A stretch of 64,000 bases of DNA from Rotaria macrura (taxonomy: Eukaryota > Rotifera > Eurotatoria > Philodinida > Philodinidae), in the NCBI GenBank assembly GCA_900239685.1, contig OENT01000776.1, positions 1-64,000 on the forward strand, in the 5' to 3' direction. The translations under genes were made by a program, and so were the position numbers. Of this stretch, positions 23,111 through 38,300 are shown in pieces. Positions within the stretch are counted from its first letter, which is position 1. Every line of letters begins with the position of its first letter. The notes beneath the pieces are model-generated. The model made no database searches. It was not told the DNA's origin and worked only from the letters and a program-made list of their open reading frames with translations.

Positions 23111-25537
23111 ATGATGATCGAACAAATATGAAGATTGGTAATTTTATTTCTCGTTATAACATTCTTTAGTGATTTTATGGTCTCTTACTGTAATTTCAAG
23201 GAAATGCAGTCTTCTTTCTTCTTTTTTTGTAATGTATCGTAAATTTATTGTCTTTAAGAAATTAACAAATATTTTCTAATTAGCAAGTTCAATCATACAC
23301 TGAAAATCGAACATAGAACTGCTTTTAGATAATTTATTGTCTATGATTTTGAATTGTTCTCTTTGAAACTAAAAAATAAAATTTTAAAATGAACAATGTT
23401 GTTCGAAAATCATTGTTAAGAATATTGTATTAATAGTCTGATTTTGTCGTCAACAAGTTCAATATAGGTTCTTCATGTAACGGTAGAGAGTTCACACATG
23501 GATCATGTTCGTCTAGAGAGAAAATTTTCACCAATCCATTCGTTTTCATCTTCCCAAATCTATGATCATCACGAACTATTGTGAGTCTATTTTAGATAAG
23601 ATTTCACTTCTGAACTTGAATCTTTGATCGATTTACTAAAGATAGTACGTAGTTGCTATTAGTCAAAATAGTATGTCAAAAGAAAAGAACTTTTTCATGG
23701 AGTTACATATAAAACGATATATCACTAGATAAAAATGACAGCTGAAATCAAAAATAAACATTGCGACTTAACCATTCATGTTCTACTATCTCGTTGGTTA
23801 CTCATAAAATTAGGCTGTACAGGATTCTATCGACGGAATGAATTGATGAATTCAACGTTTAATATAAAAACAGATCTTTCAATCTTAGAACAAAAAAAAC
23901 ATTTATTTACAATAGGCTTAGATTCATTGGAGTACATTTATTCTAGAAAACTCCCATATAATTATCTAAAAACAACAATTATATATTTAACAAAACACTT
24001 GTATGAATAGACTCTGTATTTGGCAGTTCATTTAGAATAATTTTAAAATTGGCTTTGCATCTAACAAGAGAAAAAAAGCAAAAGCTGTAGAACAAACGAA
24101 GATGAAAATTTCAGCAAGTCAATTCTCATAGTTTGAAAAATTCGAATAACTGAATAACGGAAGATCTTCATGAACGCGAAGAATCTCGGAAGTAAAATCA
24201 TTAACTGACGATGCACTAGAACAAACAAGTGCTTAGTATGATATAATAATTGAGCACTGATAATTGATGATTATATCTTGCTCATCATCAATTACTATCG
24301 AAGAAATTACGAACATGCGATGCTGTAATATCAACCTGATGGACAACAAATGGAATAGTTTCCGCAACTGATCATCGAGGATTAGCTAAGCACGAATGAA
24401 ATACTAATAATTGTAATTGGTGCGCTTGTTAACCGAGTTCATTCAAATGAATATGATAATGTAGCGTTCGATTGACATCTTAGATGAATAATTTTGATTA
24501 GAAAAGGTCTATACTTTGACTGTACTCCATCACAAAAAGTAGATGTGAAAAGAAAACAAAGCCTTTTATGATTATCAATCTCAACAATATTATTAAATCA
24601 TACATACTATATCAAAGAATGTAGCATACGATTTTCAAACGTTCTGTATTTAAAAAATGTTTGCCAGATTTTCCGGAGATACACCAAATCTCTTTCATTA
24701 TCTTCTGTTTTTACTTTTGTTAACAATATGTCGAATTAGAATCATACAAAGAAGCAATTCTATATAGCGTGTGGGTCTTCGTTTATATGAAATAGCATTC
24801 AGATACACATCCATAAACTAAATGATCTCTTGAGAAAGTATGAACCTTATCAGATGATAGATGCTTTTTACTGAAGCGTTTTAATCTTCGAGATTTGGTC
24901 AGCAATAAAAAGTGCTGAACTTTGATGTTAAGAACTGTAATCTTGACTAACTAGCATGACAAAATCTTGACACAGAAAACATTAATCACGTCTTGTTCTA
25001 GTAAAAATTTTCCTTCGGTAATATCATTGTAATAGTCTTGTGTACTGTTGCTTACATTGACTTTGCTTTCATTTCCGACGCAATCAATGTTTTCAAGTAT
25101 CAAGATTACCATTGATTTGAGTACATCTGTGTATGATTCCGATGAGATGCGATTCTTATTGCGCTAGTTGATAATACAAAGAACACTATCGTCTGAAGAT
25201 ACTGACAACAAAATAGTAGTAGTATTCTGATTATAACTAATTTCTATTGAATTTTATCAATTGGGAATTACTTTCTCCTATTAAGAGATGCTAAACTCTT
25301 TAATCCTGGTCAAACTATGTGGCCAAAACATTATCAGTGTTTATTAGTTTAAAACTTGAATAAAAAAAAAACTTTAAAATACACATGACACATTAATGCA
25401 TTGAAATTTTAACAGAATACTATCATTGGTTTGAATTGTGCAGCTAATCAGGCAAATGCGATGTTGCAAAATATGTTTCTGAATTCTTAACTTTAATCTT
25501 TTATATTACTATTTCATTTGTTGAAACACATAATACA
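23111..25537. other. Intergenic, 2.4 kb without clear gene
   Basis: A 91-codon ATG frame at 23735-24010 has no domain, signal peptide or splice context and is left uncalled. The rest is AT-rich. Confidence 0.35.
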
Positions 25538-28500
25538 ATGGCATCGACATGTTTTCCCGGTTCATTAAATCCATTCTGTCGTCAACCTTTATGCATTTCA
25601 TTGTGCTGTGATCAATTAGCTCTAGCTACTTCAACTACCTTGTTGTATATCTATGCGTATTCAAATGAAACTTTATCATTTGTTACGAAATTTTCTCCTC
25701 ATTCGAAATCTGTATCGTGCATGGTATATCATCCAACTATTCCAGGTCTACTAACAACTGGTGGCACTCCAAATTCACGAATTGCCCTTTGGTCAATAGA
25801 AGGAAAACAAGTGCACAAACAAGCAGCATTTTATTTGCAGAGAGTAAGTGAAAGTCTTTTTTTGAGGTAGGTTAATGAGAATTGATTTTAGACGGGTAAG
25901 ATAAATCGAACTGATTCATTCTAGAGACCCAATGCATTGATTTGGCTTTCGGGTGAAGAATTGATCATTGGTGATGAACACGGTAATATCTATCGTTGGA
26001 ATAGAATAGAAGAAAAATTAAATAAATTTCCTAATCAAACATTATCTGGTAAACAAAATGATGAAATTCAACTATTTGCCATTGCGAGTAAGCAAATGTT
26101 TATTATGGCAACTGCGTAAGCGTTATAAAACGTTTTGTTTCTATATTTAAAAAGTTCTTACTGTTACAGATTTAAATCAGGTTACGTCTGCATTTGTCAC
26201 GTTGATCTTGATAAAAATCATCTAAATCTTTTACATAAATTATCGCCTGATTCAACCAATTCAATATGCTGTTCTATTCAATTTGCTCATATAGAATCTC
26301 CATTAGGTTATTTTGATTTCATTAAGTAATATGAAACTATTGTAAAATCTATTTAGATCGAAGCACTCTTTTTTACATGAGCTATGGACATGGTTCTATC
26401 AAAGTATGTGATTATGCAAATGGAAAAATTCTTGGTCAATTAATGTTAGTTAAACAATCCAAGCAAACTAATACCAATGATCCTAGATCAAAAATTTATT
26501 ATCCATTGGCTTGGTTGGATTCAAATACTCTGTTGACAGGAAATATTGAGTAAGCACATCGACATAAGGATTTATCATCATTGAAATTAAACTATAAAAA
26601 TAGATGTTGGTTTAGTGAAAATTATCTAATCAAAGCAAGAGATTATTTCAAACGACTTTTTTTTCTTGTTTAATTCAAATTCAATACAAAAGAGAGACTG
26701 TCTACATTGCTTCAATAATTCTAACCATTCAAATAGATTTTCAATCTATCGATTACCTTATGCATTTGAAAACAGATGACATCCTTTTGACTGTGAATGT
26801 TTTTCTTTTCAAATAAGCCTAACTATTATTAGAGTCAATATTGCAACTATTTAGATGAACTGGAGAGTATTGATTCAAAGTTGTCAAAATTATCCGAGGG
26901 TGTAACAACATTTGTAATCAAACTTTCATTTATATGATCTCTACGGAAAACGAATGTATATTTGATGATAGTAATATTCATATGCACAAAAATTACATCC
27001 TACTGACTTATGGGAAATACCTACCTCAGAATTTTCTCATCAACTCTTGGGTTCGAACTGGGATTTTCTATGATTCTTTCATTTAGTATCGAATTGTAAG
27101 ACAAAGAGAGAGAGAGAGTTCTATTCAATAGAGTATCAATCTATAGACGAGCAGATACCATTCATGTATTGCAATATAAGTTTGAGTCTTGAAATATTTT
27201 ATCATTCCGAATTTAATTGAACTACGATCGTTAACATTGATAAAACAATATTTTAAAATTCTTGTTTAGTGGTCATTTAATCAAGATTGATATTCGTCAT
27301 TCGTCACACATGGAAAAGTCTCCATTGAATATTACACCAAGCATATCAGCTGGTAAACCTATGTTTTCACTTGTTATCAAGGATGAAAAAACTTTATTTA
27401 CTTATGCATTCAATCGAAAGGTAAACGTTTGTTTTTACTACATGTCAATGTTTTTCATTGCTTCTTATTGGTTTAGTTATGTATTTGTGATCTTTCATCG
27501 TCAACATTAACGAAATCTCTGGTGTCGATTCCTGGCTCTGTTAATGCTATTCAAGCTTGTCCTCTTCAAACTAGTTCGTACTATGATTACTCAATTATCC
27601 TCACGAAAATTGTGATCTGTTTCTCTCTAGGTTGTATTGCATTTGGTGTTGATACTGGAAATATAGGCATATTAGACTTATCTTCGCATGGTTCACCTTC
27701 TTTGTCATTTCTTTGGCAATCGATTCCAGCTGATGTTTGCCGGCTAGCTTGGCATCCTCTTCGTGAAGGTCGTATTGCTTATTCGACTCGTTTGGGTCAT
27801 GTTGCACTCTATGATACACTTACGGGACGCTCACGCGTTGTTTATGATTGGAGATACAATCAATCAGGATCACCAACAGCTCTCTTTTGGGGTCCTCTAG
27901 TACCTAATCTTGGTGAGGACGATCAAACATTATCAATACTCTATACAGTTGGAGATGGAAAATTTCATCGATGGGATAGTCCGGATAAAACGTGTTTACC
28001 AACTGATGTTACATCGTTAGTTAATGAAGTAAGAATTTAATATTTCTGCAACAAAAAAACCAACAAACTAACTTCATTATGTTTGAATGCTTTTTTAGTC
28101 GACTTCGAGTTCAATATTAACAGTAGCATTTAGTGATGATCATAAGTTTTTATCTTGTATTTGTTCAGATAGGTAACATTATTCTTTTCTTAATTACTCT
28201 CTTTTGACATATTTAATACGTTTAGTTCTCTATTAATTCGTTCATGTCCATCGTTAGCATCTGTTCATCAACATATGATTAATTGTTTACCGACTTTCGT
28301 TTCGTATCATCCTCGTTATTTACTTTCATCTATTGATGTATCATCCAAACAGTATTGGCTTGCAGTGAATGATAAACATAATATTCGATTGATTAATACA
28401 TTGGGTAATTTGAATAGAAGTTTTCATTACCTAACTAGTACGAGTTTTTTTTTGTAGATTCCAATACATGTATTATTAATGATCTTGCTGGTCATACAGG

Positions 28501-29764
28501 TGATATTGAATGTTTGGCATGGAGTTCATCGATCGATTTTCTTCTAGCATCAGGTTCACAAGATAAAACTATTCGAGTATGTACTTGAATCATTGACTAC
28601 TTTATTTATTTATCATATTTGAATATTAGCTATGGAATGTGGATACTTTCTCACCATTGAAAATCTATGTCGAACATACGGATGCTGTACTTTCAATCAT
28701 TTTTTCATCATGTGATTCAAATTTAATTCTATCGGGTTCTCGTGATCAATCATTACATATTTGGAACATTGATCAACATACCCAATCGTTAGATGAACCA
28801 ACAATAAATAGTATGTTGGATAATGATGATGATAATGAAACTATTAGTAATAGTGAACATAAAAAACGACATAATAAATCAAGACCAAATCGAGCTGAAC
28901 GTGAAAAGAAACGAGCAGCAAAAGTAATACTAGTGTCTTAAATCTTCTAAGTTTAGTTATACTTTATATTTAGACAGTAACAAGTAAATTGAGCAATGAT
29001 CAAGATAATCGTCTTATTTCATGTACGAATGGTATTATGAATAATTGTAAGTGGTGTATTTTAAACAGAACTTGTCTATATGTGTATGCTATTCTTGTGT
29101 CTCTAGTGAATTCATTTGCCTATCGTTTACTATGGCCATCAGAAACTGATCGGCAAGATACTTCAGGCAAATAGACATAGAATTTCAGATGAGTGAAAAT
29201 ATTTTGTATATTTTTAGACTTAACATTATTGCCAGATAAAACAACTCTGATCGAACGAATCAAACAACAAAGTACGTGTTTTTTATTTGATGATTCAATT
29301 GTTTTAGACGTTCTATTCTCTGTTTTATCAAGGTATAGATACAGTGAATGATTTCATTTATCATTTATTGTATTGGTGTGGCGAATGCAATGAATTGTTA
29401 ATTGATTTATTGAAACAGAATTTAACGTCGACGAATAATCTTTTCTTTTGGATGGCTATCTTCAATAATTCAAATGAAATTCAACCGTTAATCGATAGAA
29501 CATTGCCTTTATTGAAAGAAAATCATGAACAACAAGTATTAGAATATATTACAGTTATGGTGAAAATGAAACGAAATCAAGAATTATTAGAATATCTTAT
29601 TAATCATGATCATATCGAGTGAGTTTGTTGCGTTTTTTATTTTCATTTTCGAATTCTCTTTTCTTATATTTTATTCTAAAAGGTGTTCTCTTTTATTGGC
29701 CATTTTATTTGGATGCATAGATCAAATTCGTGATCATCTTCCAGTATCAACAGAAACAGAATGA
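25538..29764 (+). CDS. GEMIN5: Gemin5-like WD-repeat protein (SMN complex snRNA-binding subunit)
   Basis: Sixteen exons join in frame to 897 residues: 25538-25843, 25925-26115, 26170-26306, 26357-26549, 27270-27420, 27477-27573, 27631-28028, 28099-28172, 28226-28404, 28458-28576, 28630-28923, 28974-29046, 29107-29166, 29218-29271, 29333-29618 and 29683-29764. WD-type repeats fill the first 660 residues or so. The block at about 360-490 (Ala-Phe-Gly-Val, Ala-Trp-His-Pro at 398-401, then Trp-Gly-Pro) matches the Gemin5 second propeller. Gly-Ser-x-Asp-Gln/Lys repeats, an acidic then Lys/Arg-rich linker ending near 713 and a helical tail follow. Family role: recognises snRNAs and the cap for SMN-dependent snRNP assembly in the cytoplasm. 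The protein is much shorter than human Gemin5 (about 1508), lacking most of the C-terminal region. The intron at 29167-29217 begins GC instead of GT; the 26306 donor (GTTATT) is weak. Intron 26550-27269 (720 bp) holds a short GA microsatellite near 27110. Confidence 0.85.
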
Positions 29765-32384
29765 ATGTGATTGGTGTTTGATAACTGTCTTTTTTTTGTT
29801 ACCGATATTGACATAAATTATCATTGTTTTCTGGTGATCCTAGCATCGACGAGAAAACTAAAACGAAATATCAATGAACTTCAAATGAGGCGAAAAGATG
29901 TGTGCAAATATCATTATATGTTGCTAAAAAAAGTATTCAATGAAATGTAAATGAATATGAAAGAAGAAGGAATCTAATAGTTAAAACCTAGTATATTACG
30001 TAGGTTACAATTAATCTATTTGATGAACTATGATCACTAAGAAAATTTTCCATTATCAGGATTCAAAAATCAGTTTCGTGCTCTGGTCCATCTGATGATA
30101 CACATATGACCCACACGGATGGTTTATTCATAACGAATTTTTAAAATTATAATTTAACATTTCAAAATCTGAGATACGATGGCATTTGGATGAGCTCACT
30201 TTCAATGGTTTTTCAGTCTCTTTGTCAGAAAACTGCCGATCTGTCACATGTACTGTGCTGATATTACGTAGTGATTTACAACTCTAATATCCTTGTCTGT
30301 GCTCCTTGAGAATATCAATAGCTCCATCGAAATTCATGTTTAAATAGTTTCTAAAGTTATGTTAAGAAATTTTTTCTTTTCTCTTGTTTCTGTAAATGGT
30401 AAAATACTACTTTTCGTGCTCGTCAACAGTTGATTGATGTAAAAGTAGCATAGATGAGTAACAGCTTACTTTAATCATGAGAAATAACAAGGGAAAATGA
30501 CAACAGGAAATTAATCAGTGAATTCGCCAAAATATTATTATTAAAAAAAATCATTCAAATTCGATTCAATTGATAAATTTCTACTTGAGTTTTCATTAAT
30601 CAACGACATTAAGACTGTGCCCTTTCATTCATTCCGTGGCTGCCGCATCAGGACAAGCACTCTTCATGATTGGAACTTGTACAAACAACTGAAATCAAGT
30701 TTCAAATATGCATATTCGAAAATATGTCTGAAATATGAACTCATTTAGTGCTCTTCGAATGTTGCTCTTTGTTATTTAACATCTATCATGCAATTTCGTA
30801 TCTTGTTTGATTACTCAAATCATAACTAATTTCTTCAATGCAATGTATCTACTTAGTATGTGTACTTTACTATTCTAACTGAATTAAAAATTCATTTTTT
30901 CTTTTACGTCGAAAGCTTTTAGTACATTAACGTTATTGTTTCATTTCATTTACTGAATTCGAGCACAAATAGAGAATCAAAATAGAGTACTTATCTAAAA
31001 GTGATTAGAATCCCACAAGTAATCGACTGCTTTTTTTTTCTGTAGTAATTCTCTAATTTTTAAAATGTGTAAAATAAGATTGTTCGATTATAGTTATAAT
31101 TTCCACTATTTCAATTTTTCATTGCAGCACACGTTGAGTTTTTGTTTCATATAGTGATGGTAAAATTATAAATGTACTTTCACTTCATCATATCTCGTGC
31201 CACAAGATAATTCAATCTGCTATGTGGAATAGTCACTCTCAACATCAAGTCAAAGTCTATGCAAACCATAAATAGCCTGGACCACAAAATTTTTAGTTTA
31301 CGTATATCTCCGGAATCCAATTCAGTGAAGCGCATGAGAATTTTGAAATCGAGATTCTAGACTTTTATTTAAACGATCTTGCTCTTCAGTATAAACCTAG
31401 TCAATGAAAATTATAAGAAGTTGTTTCAAAAATCCCCTCAAAGCTTAGCGTACCCTAGCCCTTATCTTGTGATGCGGTGGTTATATAGAAAATTATTCTG
31501 TGATAAGAAAATATCCTAAAACACATATCACATGTTTCAGTTAATATCATCCTAATGGATTATGGTTGAATCAAAAATGAATCACATGCATTCGTAAGAA
31601 CCTACAGTGTGACATTGTCCTCATAAATAAGGAGACAAAAAAAATTTCACAAGTATGATGAAAAAGTCTTCAAACATAATGTACAACTATGTCCTGAAAC
31701 AAGTACTTCGGTTCTTCAAAAAATGTCATAATATGACAAAGAATTTTCTTTTTAATGAAATCAGCATGGTGCAACTTCATACTCTGTTCTCAGTAAATAG
31801 TTTTTGATTAAAATTTACTTGGTGCCCTTCACACTTTGAGATCTTGATATTAAATGACAATTTTTCACCGAGTAATTTATCATTTAATATCAAGCGATCA
31901 CAGACTTTTATTCGTGACTTTTTCTTCAGTTTCTCGTCGTATTGATCTGCATCTAAGACTTCTTATCTTTTCTCACAATATCCGTTTTTTTTACTCGATA
32001 ATCAATCAAGTGTTCATGTTCTTCCTACCTACAGGAAAAAATATCAGCCAATGGAACGATGAAACTTAGTCTCATATTTCTTTTTGTTTAAACTATCAAC
32101 GTACATGGAAACTAGAATAAGTTTAATTGTCGATTCTAAACATAAGAATGGCGGTACTGAACGAACATTGAAATTCTATAAATTACACTGTGATTCATTA
32201 ATTTTACGTAGATAGATGTATTGAGCGTCTGGTATGTACTATGTATAGTGAACATGTTAAAGTCACACACATCAATGATACATGATATTAGAAGTTTATT
32301 TTCCAATTTTTATAATATAACCTCAATCACCGAATGAAAAGTTGGCAAGTAATTTTGTCATGTTCCTCTACTATTTTCTTTCGT
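29765..32384. other. Intergenic between convergent Gemin5 and ABCA genes
   Basis: 2.6 kb without coding signal between two genes that converge. It contains a possible short-TIR element at 31201-31471. Confidence 0.4.
31201..31471. repeat. Possible small element bounded by 10-bp inverted repeats
   Basis: CACAAGATAA at 31201-31210 is repeated in inverse at 31462-31471, enclosing 251 bp without an open frame. The arms stop matching just outside and inside, and no target duplication is clear. It may be a degenerate MITE or coincidence. Confidence 0.25.
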
Positions 32385-35300
32385 TTATCTTCTACTGTGT
32401 TCGTGGTTGTCTACGTCTTGACCTGCTAGATGAATGAAAATTTGATCGAGTGTTGTTTGCGTTACAGAAAAGCTCTCGATCATGTCTTGTTCTTTTTCGG
32501 CATTGAGCATGTCGAATACACGACTAAGACTAAACGGTACATGAGTGGATGCTTCGTCAGTATCATTGTGCGAAACATTCGGAACGTTGTAGTAGAGCAT
32601 TCCATTGTGTTCACCTAGTGATGAAAAATCAATGAAATAATACTAGTAAAAGAAAAGAGTCAATTATATTTACCTTCCATTTCAATACACGGAAAATTCG
32701 ATCTCATCTCATCCTTAAATTCGTTGACATGGTGACTTAATACTTTGACTTGCATGGTATAACCATGCCCGAAACGGTTTCTCAATCGTTGCAAATTGCC
32801 CAGACACACGAACTGTCCCATTTTCATGATGCCAATTTCTAGGAACAAATTATGAAGTGAGACCTTACCATCAATTCATTCACTTACGAGTGCAAATTGC
32901 TTCGCATTCTTCCATACTGAATGATAAGAAGAGCAGCAGACTATGATTCTACAATCGATGGGCATCAAGCATTGCGAAATGATTTACCTGTGACTAGTCA
33001 TAATGATTGTTTGACCAACATCACGAGCTGCACGAATGACGTCCCACAATTTTCGCTTGGCAGATGCGTCTAATCCCTAAAAAAAGTGATCATCATAGTA
33101 TTGAATTCCTGTAGACAAAAAGTCAATTTTCAATTACTGTTGTTGGTTCATCCAAAAGTACTAGCGTAGGATTGGCAATGAAAGATATGGCAGCGCTCAC
33201 TTTACGCTTATTTCCACCGCTAGGAAACTCGATTGGTATCATCATCATAAAATTTCTACAGAAAACTCACCTTAAGTTACAAATTTGTCTTTGCTCATAA
33301 CCATTTAAGCCAAAGAGTACTAACATATTTCCATTGATTTCTGCAATATCTGCTTCTTCCAAACCTTTCAATCTGGCATTGTTTGAGATAATGAGAGACA
33401 ATAATAGAAGAATAAAGAAATCAACGACTGTGACAAAAATAGAAGTGAATCTACCTAGCAAAGAGTGTCAAAGTTTCAACCACGGTGAGATTTTCCACTA
33501 GCCAATCCGATTGTGGACAAAACCCAATATCTAAATCTTGTTCCTAATAGAGGTAAAAAGAACCTGTGTGTTCAACGGCATCTGTTATTTTTCATTGGCA
33601 AGCGTTAACATTAGTTGATCTTTTGTATAAAGAAAAGTAAGACTGCCAACAATTTCATGCTTACCAGGCGATGAATTTTTTCACCATTGATGATGATTTC
33701 TCCAGATGTAGGTTTATCGTCATTGATTAACATGCGAAAGGTACTTGTTTTTCCTGCTCCATTGGCTCCTGAATAGAAAAAGCATGACTCAAACAACTAC
33801 TGAAAAATTTCTCTGATTCTCATGTACAGTAATAATGCTGAAAAACTACCAAGCAAAGTCACTGATAGAAAATTAGATTGAATGTGAAAAAGTGATTTGA
33901 AACTGTACAAATTTAAAAATTTTGAAGGTTCGATTTGAGAGAAGATTTCGCTTAAATTTCCGTTTTTCCGAAAATAATTACAATGCTTAGTCTATTCTTA
34001 ATTCCATTTATCCGCTGCGTTAAAGAATCTAGGAAAATCCTATTTTTCAAGGTTCGTGTTATTTTGTACTGAAGCTCTTGGCTAAAATCTATGCAATTCC
34101 TACTTATTGAACTTATCAAGTATAAATTACAGGAATTGATTCTGCTTATCCTACCAACGATCGTCACTGAAAAAACAGACAGATTACTACAGATTTTATG
34201 AAGTTTTAGTCAAAGTTTGTTCTGTGTGTTCATCAAGCAACGAGCTCAACAATATATAGGGAATGTAATGTTCTTATACAAAGAATACAAAGCAGAGTGT
34301 GTGTATGAGTTTCAATAAGACCACAACGCACTCATAGTTGTACTCGTAGACAATAATAGCATCATAGGCATTGGTCACCCAAAAAATATTCACATTTACC
34401 TTTGTAAAAATGTCTCTGTGCACTTTGACATTGCTTTTAAAATAGGTGTCATCTTCTAAATTTTATAGCAAACAGTTCTGATTGAATTCTATTATTGATC
34501 CTGACAGAGCCTCAACTTTTCGTGGCTATCCATTTAAGTCAGGATGTGCTTGTTTCCTTAGAAGGAAAATGGGCGAGTCTCAGAAGAACGCTTGATAGAT
34601 TTATCATTTATTAAGAGCAGAAACACAAGGGATTTTGCATAGATCATCGTCGGTGCAATCTCGACTTCTTTTCTTTCATCCAAAGTTGAACATATTTTAA
34701 AGACTCGACATGAAATTTTACAGAGGTCAGTTTATCCGGTTCCGTTTGTTCTAATAAACTTCGAATAACTGCTTTTGAAACAGAAATGTAATGGAAAATA
34801 CATATTATATAGTTGTGTTATATCGATCGATCAATTTCGTTTGAGAAAAATTAGTACAATAAACTATGACTTTCCGAATTTATCATGTCAGAAAACCAAT
34901 TCCAGTCCATGTTTGATTATTGTTTCTTATTATATCTTTACTTCTATAAAGTCTACCATACCTAGCAAACCAAAACATGTTTGCTTTGAGACGCGAAAGT
35001 TAAGATGATCGATAGCATTATAATTTCTGTTACCGCAAAATTTCACAGATTTCTTAAATGTTCGAACAAGATCACGTACACACACTACATCTGTAATCGA
35101 TGTGTTATTTTCGCTCAGAACTAATTGCCGTTCATTGCGAACATCTTCATCCAAATGCTATGAAAGAATGAAATCCATTTAAGCGAAAAGAAATCTCGCT
35201 CATTCTGCTTCTTACCGAATCATCCCACGTTAATCTTTGTTCACCAGTAGTGATCTCTTCCTTTGTTCTATCAAAACAATATCTGATACAATAATGTTTA

Positions 35301-38300
35301 ATACGCTGAAAATTTTCAATGAGTATAAGAATGAACCACCAAAGCAATATTTGTACAAGAAATATGACCAAAGGAATACCAAGACCTGGTTCTCGAAGAG
35401 ACATCCATGGTTCAACATCTGACCAATCCGTACTCATGATTGAATTCACTGCTGCAATACAAGTTGAACTCGATCTGATACGGATATTGAACAAAGCTCG
35501 TTTAAAATTGACACATGGGAAAAGTACAGCGATGACATAACGCATAGAATTAATCGCGCTAGTTGTTTGATTTGGTTCACTGGAAGTTAATGATGATTGC
35601 GCTTGAACAAATACCGCAATGAAACTTAAAACCATGTCAAGAAAACACGAGATAAAATTGATTAGAAAGAAGCCAATGAAACCCAATAGTTCCGTGCTTG
35701 GATAAAACGAATAGACATAAACGAGAGGTATCGTTGTCAATGAATACAGAAAAATCATCAGAAAGAAATATCCAGCCTGTGTATTTTGACGATATATGTA
35801 GACTTCGGCTTGTTCGTCAGTTTTGGCCCCAGAAGCGATCTATAAACCGAGGAAGAAGATAACTCAGACAATCAGAGAAAATTATTCGATGCTGTTTTTA
35901 CTCTTTCATACCTTGACTATGATCATTAAAATAATGCAAAGAATCAGACAGAGCGATAAATCAAAGAGTGCATTGGATGACCAGTAAGCTCGACGTGGCG
36001 TATTGGTTAACAACTGTAATTTTTTTGATCGACCAATACGTTCATGAATCATACCTGTCATAAGAATGCTTGCAAATACACTAACGAGAACGCAGTTCAA
36101 AAAATTAAATGTTGATTGTGGTAAAACATCAAAACAATGAATAACATCTAACAATTGTAACAGAAAGGATTGTGATTGAGCAGTGGTTAGAATCGGCTGA
36201 TTGGTTGTTGTAATCCTTTTTGAATCTGAGTTGGCATAGAATTGAAAGAGATTTGTTACTGCTACGCCGAGACTTATCGGCATAGCATGGTAATTGACAG
36301 TTGAAAAATAAGCATTGAAACTCAAGATGGATGTAGTTGACGTTAAAATATTGCTGGCTTCGAAACCTAATTGATATTTTCGAATGAAAATTTCTTCAGT
36401 TTGTAAATTGCGGGCTCGAACATAGTTCCACACTGTCGGGGTAGAAATTTCGTCAATTGTTGCCCCCATCGATGTCAGATACTTAACTAGACGAGTGCGT
36501 GTCAAGTTCCGGTCATTGTTTGTGTAGATAACAATTGTTTGGGAATAATGTAGTGATGGCAAAAGTGTTACCTGAGCATCTTTAATTCTTTCGTTTTGAA
36601 AAAGTGATTCTTGAATAGTTTTCGGATTGGGAATAACGGAGACAATCAGAATTTCTATAAGAATCGGCACAAGGAAAAAACCTATCAAAAACATGTACTG
36701 ACGGCGAAGAAGAATCCATCGTTTTACTAGAAGAGCCCAGATACGATACCAAAAAAGATGGAAACCGACGATACGTTTTTGATGCGTCTGAAAGACTGTA
36801 AAGGTTCAGAATAATCAATAGCATTCACAGATAAATACGACACTTACTTTTGTGAGCCAAGATTTTCTGTGTTTGCCTACAATTATCAGCAACAGCAGCC
36901 TCTTCTTCTTGAACTAATCTAAATATCCGAATCATTCTATATATGAGCGATTAATCACTCAAAAACAATCATCTCCAATTACGATGTGTGCTCACACACT
37001 TCTTGTTCCGAATGGAATGAACTGTAGTCAATATTTTAAAGCTCATCCTTGGTGGTCTTTGCCTAATCATTTTCTTAATCGATTCTTGGTATTTAAATTC
37101 AAATTCTCGACAACTTCAATTTTTCATGAAGCTATCTTATGGCTTAGTCTTTTAATAATCGTGTTTTTCAACTGTAAAAATATTTAAAACCGAAAAAAAT
37201 TGTGCTTCATCCATATATCATCTTTGGATTGACATTAATAAAACTTTTCAAGCAAAAACTTCACACTCATAGCTCTAAACTGTTTCATGGAAAAGGGTGA
37301 ACTTTGTTACATAGACATATATAAATTGAAAGTTATAAGAGTGATGAATCGTGAAAATAAATCCTTCTAGAGTTTTGCTGATATTACGATCTACTATGAA
37401 TATGAAAGATGGAAACTCCAAGACAATGTAACACTTGACGAATTACTGGTAAAAACTCTGATCTTCGTATGAAAGATAATTAAAGCTCTTTGTGTGATAG
37501 TCAGTATCCTAAGAATCTATTTCTCTTAACAAGCAGATTATCTATGTGCATAATTATCATCTGTTTTACTGGGTGCTTAGAACAATCTATTTTCGGTCTG
37601 AAGATCTTCTACGAATGAATAATATGTGACGATGAATGTAAATCAACGTGTTGACAGTGAAACAAACAAAAATTAGCAATTGATTTAACTTCTTTCTAAC
37701 TGAATTCATTTTCTCTGTCTCAAGGGACTATTTTAATGAATGAATAATGCCTGATGATGCGTAAGCATCGTCCTAAATACTAGCTGAATACTCGAAGATG
37801 TTTTTTAAAAGGCAACATTCTATTTACTCTCTATTTTTCATGAAAACAATTTTCACCTCTGCTGAACCTTTCAAACTCACATAAACAACTATCACCTATG
37901 AAAAGAATAGCCGCAGGCGTCAATTATTGAAATATTGTAAATTACTTGAGAAAAACGTCTTCAATATTGCTCATCGATAGACCATAACCATGGATCCCAA
38001 CAGTGTCGCACTGTTGATCAAGTGCATCTATTAACCTTCCGACATTTCTCGATTCACCTCGTTGAATTCCATAGACGAGTTCGTAGGCGTTTTCCCGTTC
38101 CAAAACTGTCGTAGGTATCTGATCCTGAATGAAACGAGTTATCAATTGACTATCATTTTCGTCTTTTTTATCGATAAACAAGTGATATTCGAATTCTAAA
38201 TTGAAAAAGAAATGATCCTGCTTGGATTATGAATTTTATTATTTGATGAAAACCTGTTTGACTCTTGAGAAAATCTGGTGTACCAATCGCTTGTAGCCGA

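Noticed and set aside
23735..24010. 91-codon ATG frame downstream of the methyltransferase
   Set aside because: No motif, signal peptide or repeat; composition fits AT-rich noncoding sequence.
27045..27075. B-box-like GGGTTCGAACTGGGA in a Gemin5 intron
   Set aside because: No A box at the right distance and no foldable acceptor stem on either strand.
27574..27630. Reading through the 57-bp segment of Gemin5 as coding
   Set aside because: It is open in frame but encodes an unexpected hydrophobic insert; removing it as an intron restores the family pattern, although the donor GTTCGT is weak.
32430..32618. Plus-strand frame opposite the last ABCA exon
   Set aside because: It is the antisense shadow of a well supported exon; likewise the plus-strand frames at 35237-35540 and 38507-38722.
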